Positions 34,522 through 42,680 of a DNA stretch of 64,000 nt are shown here, in pieces. The translations under genes and the position numbers were made by a program. The DNA is from Fen-1254 sp963769605. GTDB lineage: Bacteria > Bacteroidota > Ignavibacteria > UBA10030. Each line of letters begins with the position of its first letter. Position 1 is the first letter of the stretch. The stretch covers positions 1,178,001 to 1,242,000 of the forward strand of contig CAVYML010000009.1 of assembly GCA_963769605.1 (NCBI GenBank). The letters are read 5' to 3'. The notes beneath the pieces were generated by a model, which saw only the letters and a list, made by a program, of their open reading frames with translations, did not search any database and had not been told where the DNA came from.

Positions 34522-36000
34522 ATGTCCACAACAAGACGCGAACACGATTTGCTCGGTGAGCGGGATGTTCCTGCAGATTGTTATTACGGCATACAGACGC
34601 TGCGGGCAATCGAGAATTTTGATATTACCGGAATTCCGATCTCCCATTATCCGAGATTTATCAACTCGCTGGCATCTATTAAAAAGGCCGCGGCGCTGGC
34701 AAATTACGAGCTCGGATTGCTGAAAAAAAACCTTGCCGATCCTATCGTTCAAGCGTGCGACGAAATTATAGCCGGAAAATTCTACAGCGAGTTTGTTGTC
34801 GATGTCATTCAAGGCGGCGCCGGTACATCGACCAATATGAATGCGAATGAAGTGATCGCCAATCGTGCGCTCGAAATTATGGGTTATGAAAAGGGGCGGT
34901 ACGATATTTTGCATCCGTTGAATCATGTGAACATGTCGCAATCCACGAACGATGTTTATCCGACAGCCATCCGTATCACTTTGAGCCAGAAGATGGACGG
35001 GCTTACGCAGGAGATGGAAGGACTGCGTATGGCGCTCGAAGCAAAGTCCGTGGAATTTGCAGATGTCATTAAAATGGGACGCACACAATTGCAGGACGCC
35101 GTGCCGATGACGCTCGGCCAGGAATTCGGCGCGTGGGGAGTGATGGTCGGTGAAGATATTGAGCGCGTTCATGAAGCGCAGTCGCTGATCAATGAAGTAA
35201 ACATGGGAGCGACTGCCATCGGCACCGGATTGAATGCGCATCCCGAATATGCTCCTTTGGTAACGAAAATACTCCGCGAATTATGCGGAGTGCCGGTTGT
35301 GCTTTCCAAAAATCTTGTCGAAGCGACGCAGGATGCCGGCGGCTATGTGCAGCTTTCCGGTGTTTTAAAACGTGTTGCAGTCAAACTCTCCAAGATTTGC
35401 AACGATCTTCGACTCCTTTCCTCAGGACCGCGCGCTGGATTTCATGAAATCAATCTTCCGCCTATGGCCCCCGGCTCTTCCATTATGCCGGGAAAGGTCA
35501 ATCCGATTATTCCGGAAGTAGTCAATCAGGTGGCTTTCTCGGTCATCGGGAACGATATGACGGTCACTATGGCTGCTGAAGCGGGTCAGCTGGAATTGAA
35601 CGTGATGGAACCTGTTATAGCGTTTAACCTTTTCACATCGTCCGATATGCTTGGGCGTGCATGCCGGACATTGACGGAACGCTGCATCAAAGGCATAACG
35701 GCGAACCCGGAAGTATGCAGGAAAATGGTTGAAAACAGCATCGGTTTGGTTACGGCTCTGAATCCGATCATCGGCTACGAAAAATCCGCCGAGATCGCGC
35801 ATATAGCTCTGGAAACCAATCGCTCCGTGTACGATGTTGTTCTGGAAAAAGGATACCTTTCAAAAGCACAATTAGAAAATATTCTTTTGCCGGAGAATAT
35901 GACGAAACCGAGAGCAGAATTCAGGAGAAAGAAGTCAGGAGTCAGGAGTAAGAAGACAGAAGACGGGAATCAGGAGAAAGAAGCCAAAAGTAAAAAATAA
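34522..36000 (+). CDS. aspA: Aspartate ammonia-lyase
   Basis: 492 residues of the fumarase/aspartase superfamily: REHDLLGERDVPADCYYG, GAGTSTNMNANEV, HPLNHVNMSQSTNDV, and the family signature GSSIMPGKVNPIIPE near residue 317. The GRTQLQDAVPMTLGQEFGAW segment and overall length favour AspA over fumarase. It interconverts aspartate with fumarate and ammonia. The last ~23 residues (from RRKKSGVRSKKTEDG) are lysine-rich and encoded by AGTCAGG/AGACAGA-type heptamers, not by ancestral aspA sequence. Translation starts without an evident Shine-Dalgarno. Confidence 0.93.
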   Translation: MSTTRREHDLLGERDVPADCYYGIQTLRAIENFDITGIPISHYPRFINSLASIKKAAALANYELGLLKKNLADPIVQACDEIIAGKFYSEFVVDVIQGGAGTSTNMNANEVIANRALEIMGYEKGRYDILHPLNHVNMSQSTNDVYPTAIRITLSQKMDGLTQEMEGLRMALEAKSVEFADVIKMGRTQLQDAVPMTLGQEFGAWGVMVGEDIERVHEAQSLINEVNMGATAIGTGLNAHPEYAPLVTKILRELCGVPVVLSKNLVEATQDAGGYVQLSGVLKRVAVKLSKICNDLRLLSSGPRAGFHEINLPPMAPGSSIMPGKVNPIIPEVVNQVAFSVIGNDMTVTMAAEAGQLELNVMEPVIAFNLFTSSDMLGRACRTLTERCIKGITANPEVCRKMVENSIGLVTALNPIIGYEKSAEIAHIALETNRSVYDVVLEKGYLSKAQLENILLPENMTKPRAEFRRKKSGVRSKKTEDGNQEKEAKSKK

Positions 36001-36214
36001 AGCAACTGATTAACTTAATAACTGTAAACTGTGAATGGTAAACGGTGAACTGTAAACAGACAAACAGAGTAACTGACGAACTAAATAACGTTGAACCGCA
36101 GCCTGCCCGACTGCTGACGCCCGCCCAAATGCATAGCGGGTTGGCAGTCATTCAGGCGGGCACAGCAGCACCTTGAACCAAGAACCATAAACTAAGAACC
36201 GCGAACTAAAAAAC
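35918..36214. repeat. Heptamer repeat tract 5
   Basis: Inside the aspA end: AGTCAGG, AGTCAGG, AGTAAGA, AGACAGA, AGACGGG. After the stop: AACTGTA, AACTGTG, AATGGTA, AACGGTG, AACTGTA. Then a GC-rich palindromic block (36102-36168, GACTGC ... GCAGTC), and finally GAACCAA, GAACCAT, AAACTAA, GAACCGC, GAACTAA up to the next ATG. Confidence 0.75.
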
Positions 36215-37120
36215 ATGAAAAATAAAATATTACTTCGGAATTTACTTACACTTATTTTACTCGCTGCGGTTTCTATTGCGGCGTTCGGACAAAATGTTAT
36301 TGTCCTTGTTATCGACGGAGCGCGGTACTCCGAGACCTTCGGTGCAAAGGCGGTATACATGCCGGACATCTGGAACATCTTGCGGCCGCAGGGAACGATA
36401 TGGACGGACTTCCGGAATGACAGCATAACGAAAACGGATCCGGGACACTCCACTATCGAAACCGGCGTCTGGCAAAATATCGATAATTCCGGAATCGACC
36501 GGCCGCATCAGCCGACATTCTTCGAATATTTCCGCAAAGCATCGCATGCAGATGAACAATCGACGGCAGTCATCGTAGGAAAGAAGAAGCTGGAAATACT
36601 GACGTACAGCAGTGATCCCGAGTACGGTAAAGAATACCGGTCGGCATTCTATCTCGGTTCCGACGATACGTCGGTTTTTGCACAGGTCAAATCGGTTCTC
36701 ATACAAAAGCATCCTCGCTTGGTATTGATCAATTTTCCCAGCGTGGACATTATCGGTCATAAGAACGACTGGAATGGTTATCTTTCTGCCATAAAAACCG
36801 CGGACTCTCTGGTACTGGTATTATGGAACCTGATTCAGTCCGACTCCATCTATCGCAATTCGACGACATTGTTTGTGACCAACGATCACGGTCGTCATGA
36901 CGATGAGCATGGCGGATTCAGTAATCATGGCTGCTCCTGCGAAGGATGCCGGCATATCATGCTCTTTGCCATCGGACGGGATATCCCTGCGGGCGGCATC
37001 GTAACGATAAAACATACGCAGTGCGATATCGCGCCGACCGCCGGAGCTCTGCTTTCGTTCCCGACCCCGAAAGCGATAGGGACGAATCTTCTGCTCGATA
37101 TCGCAAGTCCTGCGAAGTAA
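36215..37120 (+). CDS. Secreted alkaline-phosphatase-superfamily hydrolase
   Basis: 301 residues with a signal peptide (MKNKILLRNLLTLILLAAVS...GQ). Metal-binding motifs of the alkaline phosphatase/sulfatase fold are visible: VLVIDGARYSET with a nucleophile-type Ser/Thr, KTDPGHSTIETG, NFPSVDIIGHKNDW (D-x-x-G-H) and VTNDHGRHDDEHGG (DHG-H). It lacks a T9SS domain. The substrate (phosphate monoester, diester or sulfate) is unknown. The leader is entirely heptamer repeat. Confidence 0.75.
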   Translation: MKNKILLRNLLTLILLAAVSIAAFGQNVIVLVIDGARYSETFGAKAVYMPDIWNILRPQGTIWTDFRNDSITKTDPGHSTIETGVWQNIDNSGIDRPHQPTFFEYFRKASHADEQSTAVIVGKKKLEILTYSSDPEYGKEYRSAFYLGSDDTSVFAQVKSVLIQKHPRLVLINFPSVDIIGHKNDWNGYLSAIKTADSLVLVLWNLIQSDSIYRNSTTLFVTNDHGRHDDEHGGFSNHGCSCEGCRHIMLFAIGRDIPAGGIVTIKHTQCDIAPTAGALLSFPTPKAIGTNLLLDIASPAK

Positions 37121-37126
37121 CAATCC

Positions 37127-37705
37127 ATGCCTGTTGATCTCCCATTGCTTCGTACGTTCTTTTCTTCGTATCAGCGAAGCATTGTTCATGATTCCTTGCT
37201 GCGGCCGTCCGCAGTTCTTGTTCCGTTTCTTCTCAGGCAGGACGGGCTGCATCTTGTTTTCACAAAACGAACAGAGAGCGTGGAACATCATAAGGGACAA
37301 ATTTCTTTTCCGGGCGGCACTGTCGATTTAGGCGATGCGGATAGGATTGCCACTGCTCTGCGCGAGACCGAAGAAGAAATAGGTATTTCACGGACATCGA
37401 TAGAGATTCTGGGAGTTTACAAAGATTTTCCGATTCCAAGCGGATTTTGCATTACACCGGTAATCGGTTTTCTTTCTGAAATGCCTTCACTAAGAATTCA
37501 TAAGGCGGAAGTGGATGAGGTCTTCACGGTTCCAGTGCAATTTTTTCTCGAACATGGAAATGAGCGAAGGGAAATGCGGGAACTGAACGGGAAATCGTTT
37601 CCTGTCTATTTTTATAACTTCGGAAAACACTGTATCTGGGGAGCTACAGCATCTATTCTTCGCGAATTGTTAATGTCTCTGCAGGCATTTTCGCAAACAC
37701 TATAA
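37127..37705 (+). CDS. NUDIX hydrolase, CoA pyrophosphatase type
   Basis: 192 residues. HKGQISFPGGTVDLGD precedes the Nudix box GG...ATALRETEEEIGI (about 63-85), together giving the NuCoA pattern of CoA diphosphatases (NudL). These hydrolyse CoA and its thioesters to phosphopantetheine and ADP. It lies 6 bp after the phosphatase gene, so the two are probably co-transcribed. Confidence 0.85.
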   Translation: MPVDLPLLRTFFSSYQRSIVHDSLLRPSAVLVPFLLRQDGLHLVFTKRTESVEHHKGQISFPGGTVDLGDADRIATALRETEEEIGISRTSIEILGVYKDFPIPSGFCITPVIGFLSEMPSLRIHKAEVDEVFTVPVQFFLEHGNERREMRELNGKSFPVYFYNFGKHCIWGATASILRELLMSLQAFSQTL

Positions 37706-37737
37706 CCCGTATTTTACGCCGCTGCACAAAAAAACCT

Positions 37738-37766
37738 TTGGATTTCTAAAAAATCTTGGCTATTTT
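37738..37766 (+). promoter_or_regulatory. Putative rpsT promoter
   Basis: TTGGAT (37738-37743), 17 bases, TATTTT (37761-37766), 40 bp before rpsT. Confidence 0.4.
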
Positions 37767-37806
37767 AATAAGATAGAAATAAATAGAGTTGAAAAAGGAG
37801 ATATAA

Positions 37807-38073
37807 ATGCCACAACATAAATCTGCGGAAAAGAGAGTTCGTCAAAGCAAGCGCCGCACTGAGCACAATAAAGCGCTGCTTTCCAAAGTAAAAACACTTG
37901 TCAAAACTGTACGCACGGCAAAATCGAAAGAGGAAGGAATAAAAGCCCTTACTCCAGCCGTTAAGTTTTTGGATGAACTCGCCGCAAAAGGCACTATCCA
38001 CAAAAACAAAGCTTCCAATCAGAAATCCAGATTGACAAAGCACGTAAACAAACTGTCCGAGGCAGCAAAATAA
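37807..38073 (+). CDS. rpsT: 30S ribosomal protein S20
   Basis: 88 residues, basic and helical: MPQHKSAEKRVRQSKRRTEHN, the S20 start, and the conserved KNKASNQKSRLTKHVNKL end. It binds 16S rRNA in the 30S body. AAGGAG is 7 bases before ATG. Own promoter in front and a strong terminator behind, so it is monocistronic. Confidence 0.97.
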   Translation: MPQHKSAEKRVRQSKRRTEHNKALLSKVKTLVKTVRTAKSKEEGIKALTPAVKFLDELAAKGTIHKNKASNQKSRLTKHVNKLSEAAK

Positions 38074-38089
38074 TTTTATTTTTTTTGCA

Positions 38090-38130
38090 AAACAGAAAAG
38101 CCCGATTGTTATGACCGGGCTTTTCTGTTT
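38090..38130. terminator. Bidirectional intrinsic terminator after rpsT
   Basis: 15-bp perfect arms AAACAGAAAAGCCCG and CGGGCTTTTCTGTTT around an 11-nt loop, with A-runs on the left and T-runs on the right; it can stop rpsT and the convergent TPR gene. Confidence 0.85.
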
Positions 38131-38225
38131 CAATTTAGCTTTTCAGTTCTTCAGTTCCTTGGTTCTTTAGTTTATTGGTTCCTATTACCATTCACCATTT
38201 ACCGATCACGGTTTATTATTCATCG
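38131..38225. repeat. Heptamer repeat tract 6
   Basis: TTTCAGT, TCTTCAG, TTCCTTG, GTTCTTT, AGTTTAT, TGGTTCC, then ATTCACC, ATTTACC, GATCACG, GTTTATT, overlapping the stop codon of the TPR gene. Confidence 0.7.
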
Positions 38226-39435
38226 CCGCTTTTTTCTTTATCTCTTCTATCTCGGTAACGCGTCTTTCGAATCTTTCTCTTTCCGCCGGCTTGGATTGTG
38301 CAAGAGTTTTGTATGCTTTAATGGCATCGTCATACCATCCCTGCTTTGCATATATTTCCGCCAGCGTAGGCGTTACGAATCCCATGCTGGAGGTGGAGTC
38401 TTCTGTCGATAATGCAGGGGTTTCTTTTTCGGCAAAGTTGATAACCGGTGTCATGCGCTGAACATTCTGTAATTTTTCAGTTAGCTCGCCGATATGATCT
38501 TGAGAAAAATCCGTTCCTGTCGTTTCGGGGCTTGCTGAAGGAGATGCCTCGGGAAATGCCTGAGGAAATGCCTGCGAATTTGATTTTTTAAATTCTTCAA
38601 ACGAAAGAGTGTTTATTCCGGTCAGCTCATTCTTTTTTCGCTCGGCATAGACATCGAATGAGGCGGATTCCTCCGGTGAAAGAGGAAGTGCTACATTTGC
38701 GGGCGGATGCTGTGACGATCCGAAAGTGCCGGGCTGAATATCGAACGATGGACCAGATTGCGGAGGTTCAAATGAATTCGCTGCCAAAAAACCGAAAGGA
38801 TCTTCCTCCGGTGAAACCGGAGAAGGCGAGTCTGCGGGAGTTTGAGTAAACTGCGCCATGGTATCGGAAGAAACCGGCGGGGCAGAAGTTCTCTCCGCAA
38901 AACCGGATTGCGGCTGGGGCTCGGTGAGCGGAGTGGAAATCCCAAAACCGAAATCGGACTCGGGTGGAGAAGATGGCGCGGCATACATCCCGAAATTATT
39001 CTCTTCCGCAGCCGGAGCGGGAGGCGGAGGAAGCAGTGCTTCGGAAGCTTGCTGCACAACCGGCGCTGCGGACGGCACCAATGGTTTGGACGCGGAGGGT
39101 TGAGCGGCTGGAACTTCCGCAGTGAGAATTTCATCGCTACTGCGCGGAATTGAGGCAAGAAGCGCCGTTACTGCATTGTTCCCCGGTAAAAAATCCAGAA
39201 CAAATTCGAACTCCCGCCGCGCTTCAGCGAGCAGGTTCAATGCAATGAGAGATTTTCCTTTAACGAGGTGCCCGGTGGTATAAAAGGGAAAAATTGCAAG
39301 TCCGGCATCGCAGAGTTTCAACGCTTCCTGTGATTTTCCCGCAGCAAGATATTGCTGGGCAAGCATCGCAAACAACGGCGAGCGCGCCTGCACTCCTACT
39401 TTTTTCTCCAGAGTGGCAATTTCTTGCTGTGTCAT
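38206..39435 (-). CDS. TPR-repeat protein with proline-rich linker
   Basis: The start at ATG 39435 (MTQQEIATLEKKVG) is preferred, 14 bp after the end of the glycosyltransferase gene; a longer frame reaches 39498. The 409-residue product has TPRs near 14-90 (FAMLAQQYLAAGKSQEALKLCDAGL), a long Pro/Ser/Glu-rich linker (about 100-320), and a final TPR (LAEIYAKQGWYDDAIKAYKTL). No signal peptide or membrane segment. It is the last gene of the miaB operon, and the role is scaffold-like by inference. The final residues (NNKP) come from heptamer repeat DNA. Confidence 0.78.
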   Translation of the reverse strand: MTQQEIATLEKKVGVQARSPLFAMLAQQYLAAGKSQEALKLCDAGLAIFPFYTTGHLVKGKSLIALNLLAEARREFEFVLDFLPGNNAVTALLASIPRSSDEILTAEVPAAQPSASKPLVPSAAPVVQQASEALLPPPPAPAAEENNFGMYAAPSSPPESDFGFGISTPLTEPQPQSGFAERTSAPPVSSDTMAQFTQTPADSPSPVSPEEDPFGFLAANSFEPPQSGPSFDIQPGTFGSSQHPPANVALPLSPEESASFDVYAERKKNELTGINTLSFEEFKKSNSQAFPQAFPEASPSASPETTGTDFSQDHIGELTEKLQNVQRMTPVINFAEKETPALSTEDSTSSMGFVTPTLAEIYAKQGWYDDAIKAYKTLAQSKPAERERFERRVTEIEEIKKKAAMNNKP

Positions 39436-39449
39436 TTTATTTACGATTC

Positions 39450-40967
39450 CTAATGGCGGAATTTTCTTGCCTCGAGCGCATGCCGAACAGATAACCACGA
39501 AACAGTAGCAAAGCCCGTGAAATACAGCAACTGGAACGGCAATGCAGCAATTTCCAAATAATATAATGAAGAAATAACGCCAAATAAACAGTAGACTGCA
39601 AGTATTATTTCAATGGCGACAATCCAATCGAATTTTTTCTTCATTACATATTTTTTCGCTTTCCACGAATCGCCCTTTATTTTGATTGCATATTTAGGGG
39701 TTCTCACAAACTCGCTTTTTCGCTTAAAAAGGCCTTCAAAAACCGCACGTGTGTTGTTTACGGCAAATCCCATGCTGCCGGCCATAAAGAGCGGGAAGAG
39801 CATAATGCGCCTGCGCCAATCGGAATAGATCGACTTTTGTGAAATAAGATAAAACATAAACGATCCGATGAATGCAATAACGAAAATCGACATCATGGTA
39901 AAGTAGGCCTCATGTCCGCCATGTTGTTTTATAAAAATCAGCGGAACGTTCAAAATTCCGGCCAAAATAATAAACGGAAAAACGATATTGCTCGTAAGAT
40001 GAAAAGTTGAGTGAATTTTTATCCGCAGCGACAGATCGGATTTCCACACTTCGGGAAGCATTTTCCGCGCAGTCTCGATAGCTCCTTTGGTCCAGCGGAA
40101 TTGCTGTGTCTTCAGTGCATTGACTTCCGCAGGAAGTTCCGCCGGCGAGGTGACATCGCACAGGTACTGAAACTTCCAGCCGCGTAACTGCGCACGGTAG
40201 CTGAGGTCGAGATCTTCCGTCAATGTGTCGGATTGCCAGTTGCCTGCATCCAGGATGGCGGCTTTGCGCCACACGCCGCCGGTGCCGTTAAAATTAATGA
40301 AGAACCCCGCTTTACAGCGAACGTCCTGTTCGACCACATGATGCGCATCGAGGGCAAATGCCTGAGCGCGCGTGAGGAGCGAGTAATCGCCGTTCAAGTG
40401 CGACCATCGTGTTTGCACGACGCCGACCTTCGAATCGTTGAAAAAATACGGAATGGTCTTTTCGAGAAAATCTCTGTTCGGCACAAAATCTGCGTCAAAG
40501 ATAGCGATGAATTCGCCTCGCGCGGATTCCAGGCCGCACTTTAATGCTCCGGCCTTGAATCCGGTCCGATCAGTGCGGCAAATGTGCTTAATATCGTATC
40601 CGAGCTTTCGGTATTGCGCGACAGCTTTTGCACACACTTCGATCGTTTCGTCCGTCGAATCATCCAGCACCTGAATTTCCAATTTGTCCTTCGGATAATC
40701 CATTGCACAGACCGCATCGATCAAACGATTGATAACGTACAGTTCGTTGTAGAGCGGAAGCTGGACGGTTACGACCGGCGTTTCGGTCAGAGGCAATTGC
40801 GGGGAATGCTGTCCCCGCTGTTTCATATAATAATATACCATGACGAATCCATGCGCGCCGAAAGCGAACAAGATCAACAATGATATAAAATATGCATAGA
40901 GAATTACGTCCGTATAGAGCGGGCTGCCGAAAAAGCTCGGTGTAAAGAAAGAAAATGCGAGTATCAT
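39450..40967 (-). CDS. Family 2 glycosyltransferase, processive membrane type
   Basis: Start at ATG 40967, one base after the lptE stop; the frame upstream of it lies inside lptE. About 505 residues: an N-terminal helix, then a GT-A domain with TVQLPLYNE, VLDDSTD, DADFVP, TEDLDLSYRAQ and QQFRWTKG (the D, DxD, TED, QxxRW set), then several C-terminal helices. This matches cellulose/glucomannan synthase-like enzymes (CESA superfamily), using a nucleotide sugar at the inner membrane. There is no PilZ domain. Its place next to lptE suggests an envelope polysaccharide. Confidence 0.88.
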   Translation of the reverse strand: MILAFSFFTPSFFGSPLYTDVILYAYFISLLILFAFGAHGFVMVYYYMKQRGQHSPQLPLTETPVVTVQLPLYNELYVINRLIDAVCAMDYPKDKLEIQVLDDSTDETIEVCAKAVAQYRKLGYDIKHICRTDRTGFKAGALKCGLESARGEFIAIFDADFVPNRDFLEKTIPYFFNDSKVGVVQTRWSHLNGDYSLLTRAQAFALDAHHVVEQDVRCKAGFFINFNGTGGVWRKAAILDAGNWQSDTLTEDLDLSYRAQLRGWKFQYLCDVTSPAELPAEVNALKTQQFRWTKGAIETARKMLPEVWKSDLSLRIKIHSTFHLTSNIVFPFIILAGILNVPLIFIKQHGGHEAYFTMMSIFVIAFIGSFMFYLISQKSIYSDWRRRIMLFPLFMAGSMGFAVNNTRAVFEGLFKRKSEFVRTPKYAIKIKGDSWKAKKYVMKKKFDWIVAIEIILAVYCLFGVISSLYYLEIAALPFQLLYFTGFATVSWLSVRHALEARKFRH

Positions 40968-40968
40968 A

Positions 40969-41586
40969 TTACCATCCTGCAACTGTTTCGTTAAGAATAT
41001 CATCTTCTAATTTTTGGAGTGCTGTTTGAATTCCAACCTCACGCTGGGTCAGCGTATTGCCCGAAGCATAATCTCCCCAATCGCTGAAAGTCTTATCCCA
41101 AATTTTTTTCCGTAATTTCACATCCTGAAACGTTACATGAACCTGAATCGTAACACGCCTTGCCGATACCGTTTCGACTCCCTGCAGAATCGAAGGTGCA
41201 TCGGACACCTGGATGATGACGCCGTCCAATTCCGAGTCGGCGGAATTTTTATCGGTCAACCGGAGCGAATTGTCGCTGACAAAACGCGCCGTCAATTGCT
41301 GGGTAAATGTAGTCGCAAGCAATGCATCGCCGAATCCGCTTTGATCCTCCACAATCGGTATTGCAATCGTTTTCAAATGCGCTGGAACCGAACCGCCCTT
41401 AAAGGAAATAGTGCAGCCGGTCAAAGTCAGTAAACTGCAAACTGTAAACAGCAAACAGAACATCGCCAATTGCCGATTGCGCCTGCCCGCCGAAGTTATT
41501 TCATAACGCAGGCGGGAATTGTCAACAGCCGATAGCCGCTTAACTATTGTCGATTGTCGATTGTCGATTGTCGATGTTTTTTTCAT
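40969..41586 (-). CDS. lptE: LptE-like LPS-assembly lipoprotein
   Basis: 205 residues. The lipobox LLTLTGC gives Cys58, followed by SFKGGSVPAHLKTIAIP, LLATTFTQQLTARF and a C-terminal helix, the pattern of the Bacteroidetes/Chlorobi LptE family (DUF4136/LptE-type). LptE plugs LptD in the outer membrane. The ATG at 41586 overlaps the stop of the sigma54 activator (ATGA), which favours this start. But residues 5-57 are encoded by heptamer repeats and a GC palindrome. A second start at 41463 (MFCLLFTVCSLLTLTGC) would give a short signal without basic residues. Confidence 0.78.
   Translation of the reverse strand: MKKTSTIDNRQSTIVKRLSAVDNSRLRYEITSAGRRNRQLAMFCLLFTVCSLLTLTGCTISFKGGSVPAHLKTIAIPIVEDQSGFGDALLATTFTQQLTARFVSDNSLRLTDKNSADSELDGVIIQVSDAPSILQGVETVSARRVTIQVHVTFQDVKLRKKIWDKTFSDWGDYASGNTLTQREVGIQTALQKLEDDILNETVAGW
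41421..41580. repeat. Heptamer repeat tract 7 inside lptE
   Basis: Coding-strand units TGTTTGC, TGTTTAC, AGTTTGC, AGTTTAC encode the hydrophobic core of the signal peptide. Four CGACAAT units encode the N-terminus. Between them lies an inverted repeat, CGCCTGC ... GCAGGCG, with an inner GTTAT/ATAAC pair (about 41487-41520). Confidence 0.75.
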
Positions 41587-42680
41587 TCCAGACCGAAATC
41601 GTGAATTTTTCTATAGAGTGTACGCTCGCTGATGTGCAGTTCGCGTGCGGCAAGCCGCCGGTTTCCTTTATTGCGTTCCAGAGCGCCCTGAATCATCCGG
41701 CGTTCCATCTCGTTCATCGTCAGGACCTGATTGTCATGCTCACCGTTGCCGTTGGAGTGAAACTTATCGTCGATCATTTCCTTCATTTCGATGATATTCG
41801 ATTTGAGATCCAGCAGCGCCCGGTAAATTAGTTCGCGTTCCGCCTGCTCAACGCTCTTATTTGTAAAGACCGGCAAGTTGCGTTCGCCGACTACCGGCAT
41901 TTGTTCATGCAAGTATTTCCGCACATTCTCCGCATTCAACCGTTTGCCTTTTTCCAGCACTAGCATGCTTTCGAGAGCATTTTTCAATTCACGCACATTT
42001 CCCGGCCAGCGGTACTCCATCAGCAATCCGGCGGCATCGTCGGTAAATCCGGCAAAATGCAGTTTATTTTTCTCCGAGATCTCGCGCACATAAAATTCGA
42101 TAAGAGCCGGAATATCTTCCTTTCGTTCGCGCAAAGCCGGCAAATGAACGTTGACCGAGCGCAAGCGAAAATACAGATCGGAACGAAACCGTTTCTGCTG
42201 AACTTCATATTCAAGCGTCTTGTTTGTCGCTGTGATAAGGCGGGCATCCGCCTTTCGGGCCGCAGGAGAACCGACGCGCGTGTATTCGCCGCTTTCCAGT
42301 ACACGAAGCAGCTTTACCTGCGTCGAGAGCGGCATCTCGCCGATTTCATCCAAAAAAATTGTCCCGCCGTCGGCGATTTCAAAAAAACCTTTACGCATAT
42401 CGTTTGCACTCGTGAACGCCCCTTTTTCATGTCCGAAAAGCTCACTTTCAATCAGTCCTTCGGGAATAGCACCGCAGTTCACTGTGACCATCGGTTTCTG
42501 AGAGCGGCTGCTTGCGGCATGAATCGCTTTTGCAACGACCTCTTTGCCCGTACCGCTTTCGCCCGTGATCAGAACAGTGATGTCCGTCGGCGCCACCTGC
42601 TGTATGATGTCGATAATCTCCTGCATTTCAGGAGATTGACCGATCAATCCGTATGTTTTTTGAAATGCTGATCGTTCCAT
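41583..42680 (-). CDS. Sigma54-dependent transcriptional activator (AAA+ and Fis HTH, no receiver domain)
   Basis: 365 residues. The AAA+ domain starts almost at residue 8. Walker A is GESGTGKE (40-47), the sigma54-contact loop GAFTSA (88-93), Walker B TIFLDEIGE. The Fis-type HTH at the end is NRRLAARELHISERTLYRKI. There is no N-terminal sensor or receiver, so activity may be constitutive or set by a partner (PspF-like). Targets are unknown; I saw no clear -24/-12 sites in the window. Its ATG overlaps the SPOR gene stop by one base. Confidence 0.92.
   Translation of the reverse strand: MERSAFQKTYGLIGQSPEMQEIIDIIQQVAPTDITVLITGESGTGKEVVAKAIHAASSRSQKPMVTVNCGAIPEGLIESELFGHEKGAFTSANDMRKGFFEIADGGTIFLDEIGEMPLSTQVKLLRVLESGEYTRVGSPAARKADARLITATNKTLEYEVQQKRFRSDLYFRLRSVNVHLPALRERKEDIPALIEFYVREISEKNKLHFAGFTDDAAGLLMEYRWPGNVRELKNALESMLVLEKGKRLNAENVRKYLHEQMPVVGERNLPVFTNKSVEQAERELIYRALLDLKSNIIEMKEMIDDKFHSNGNGEHDNQVLTMNEMERRMIQGALERNKGNRRLAARELHISERTLYRKIHDFGLE

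Noticed and set aside
38842..39158. Frames on both strands in the Pro/Ser-rich linker of the TPR gene
   Set aside because: GC-rich linker DNA is open in several frames; only the TPR frame has domains at both ends.
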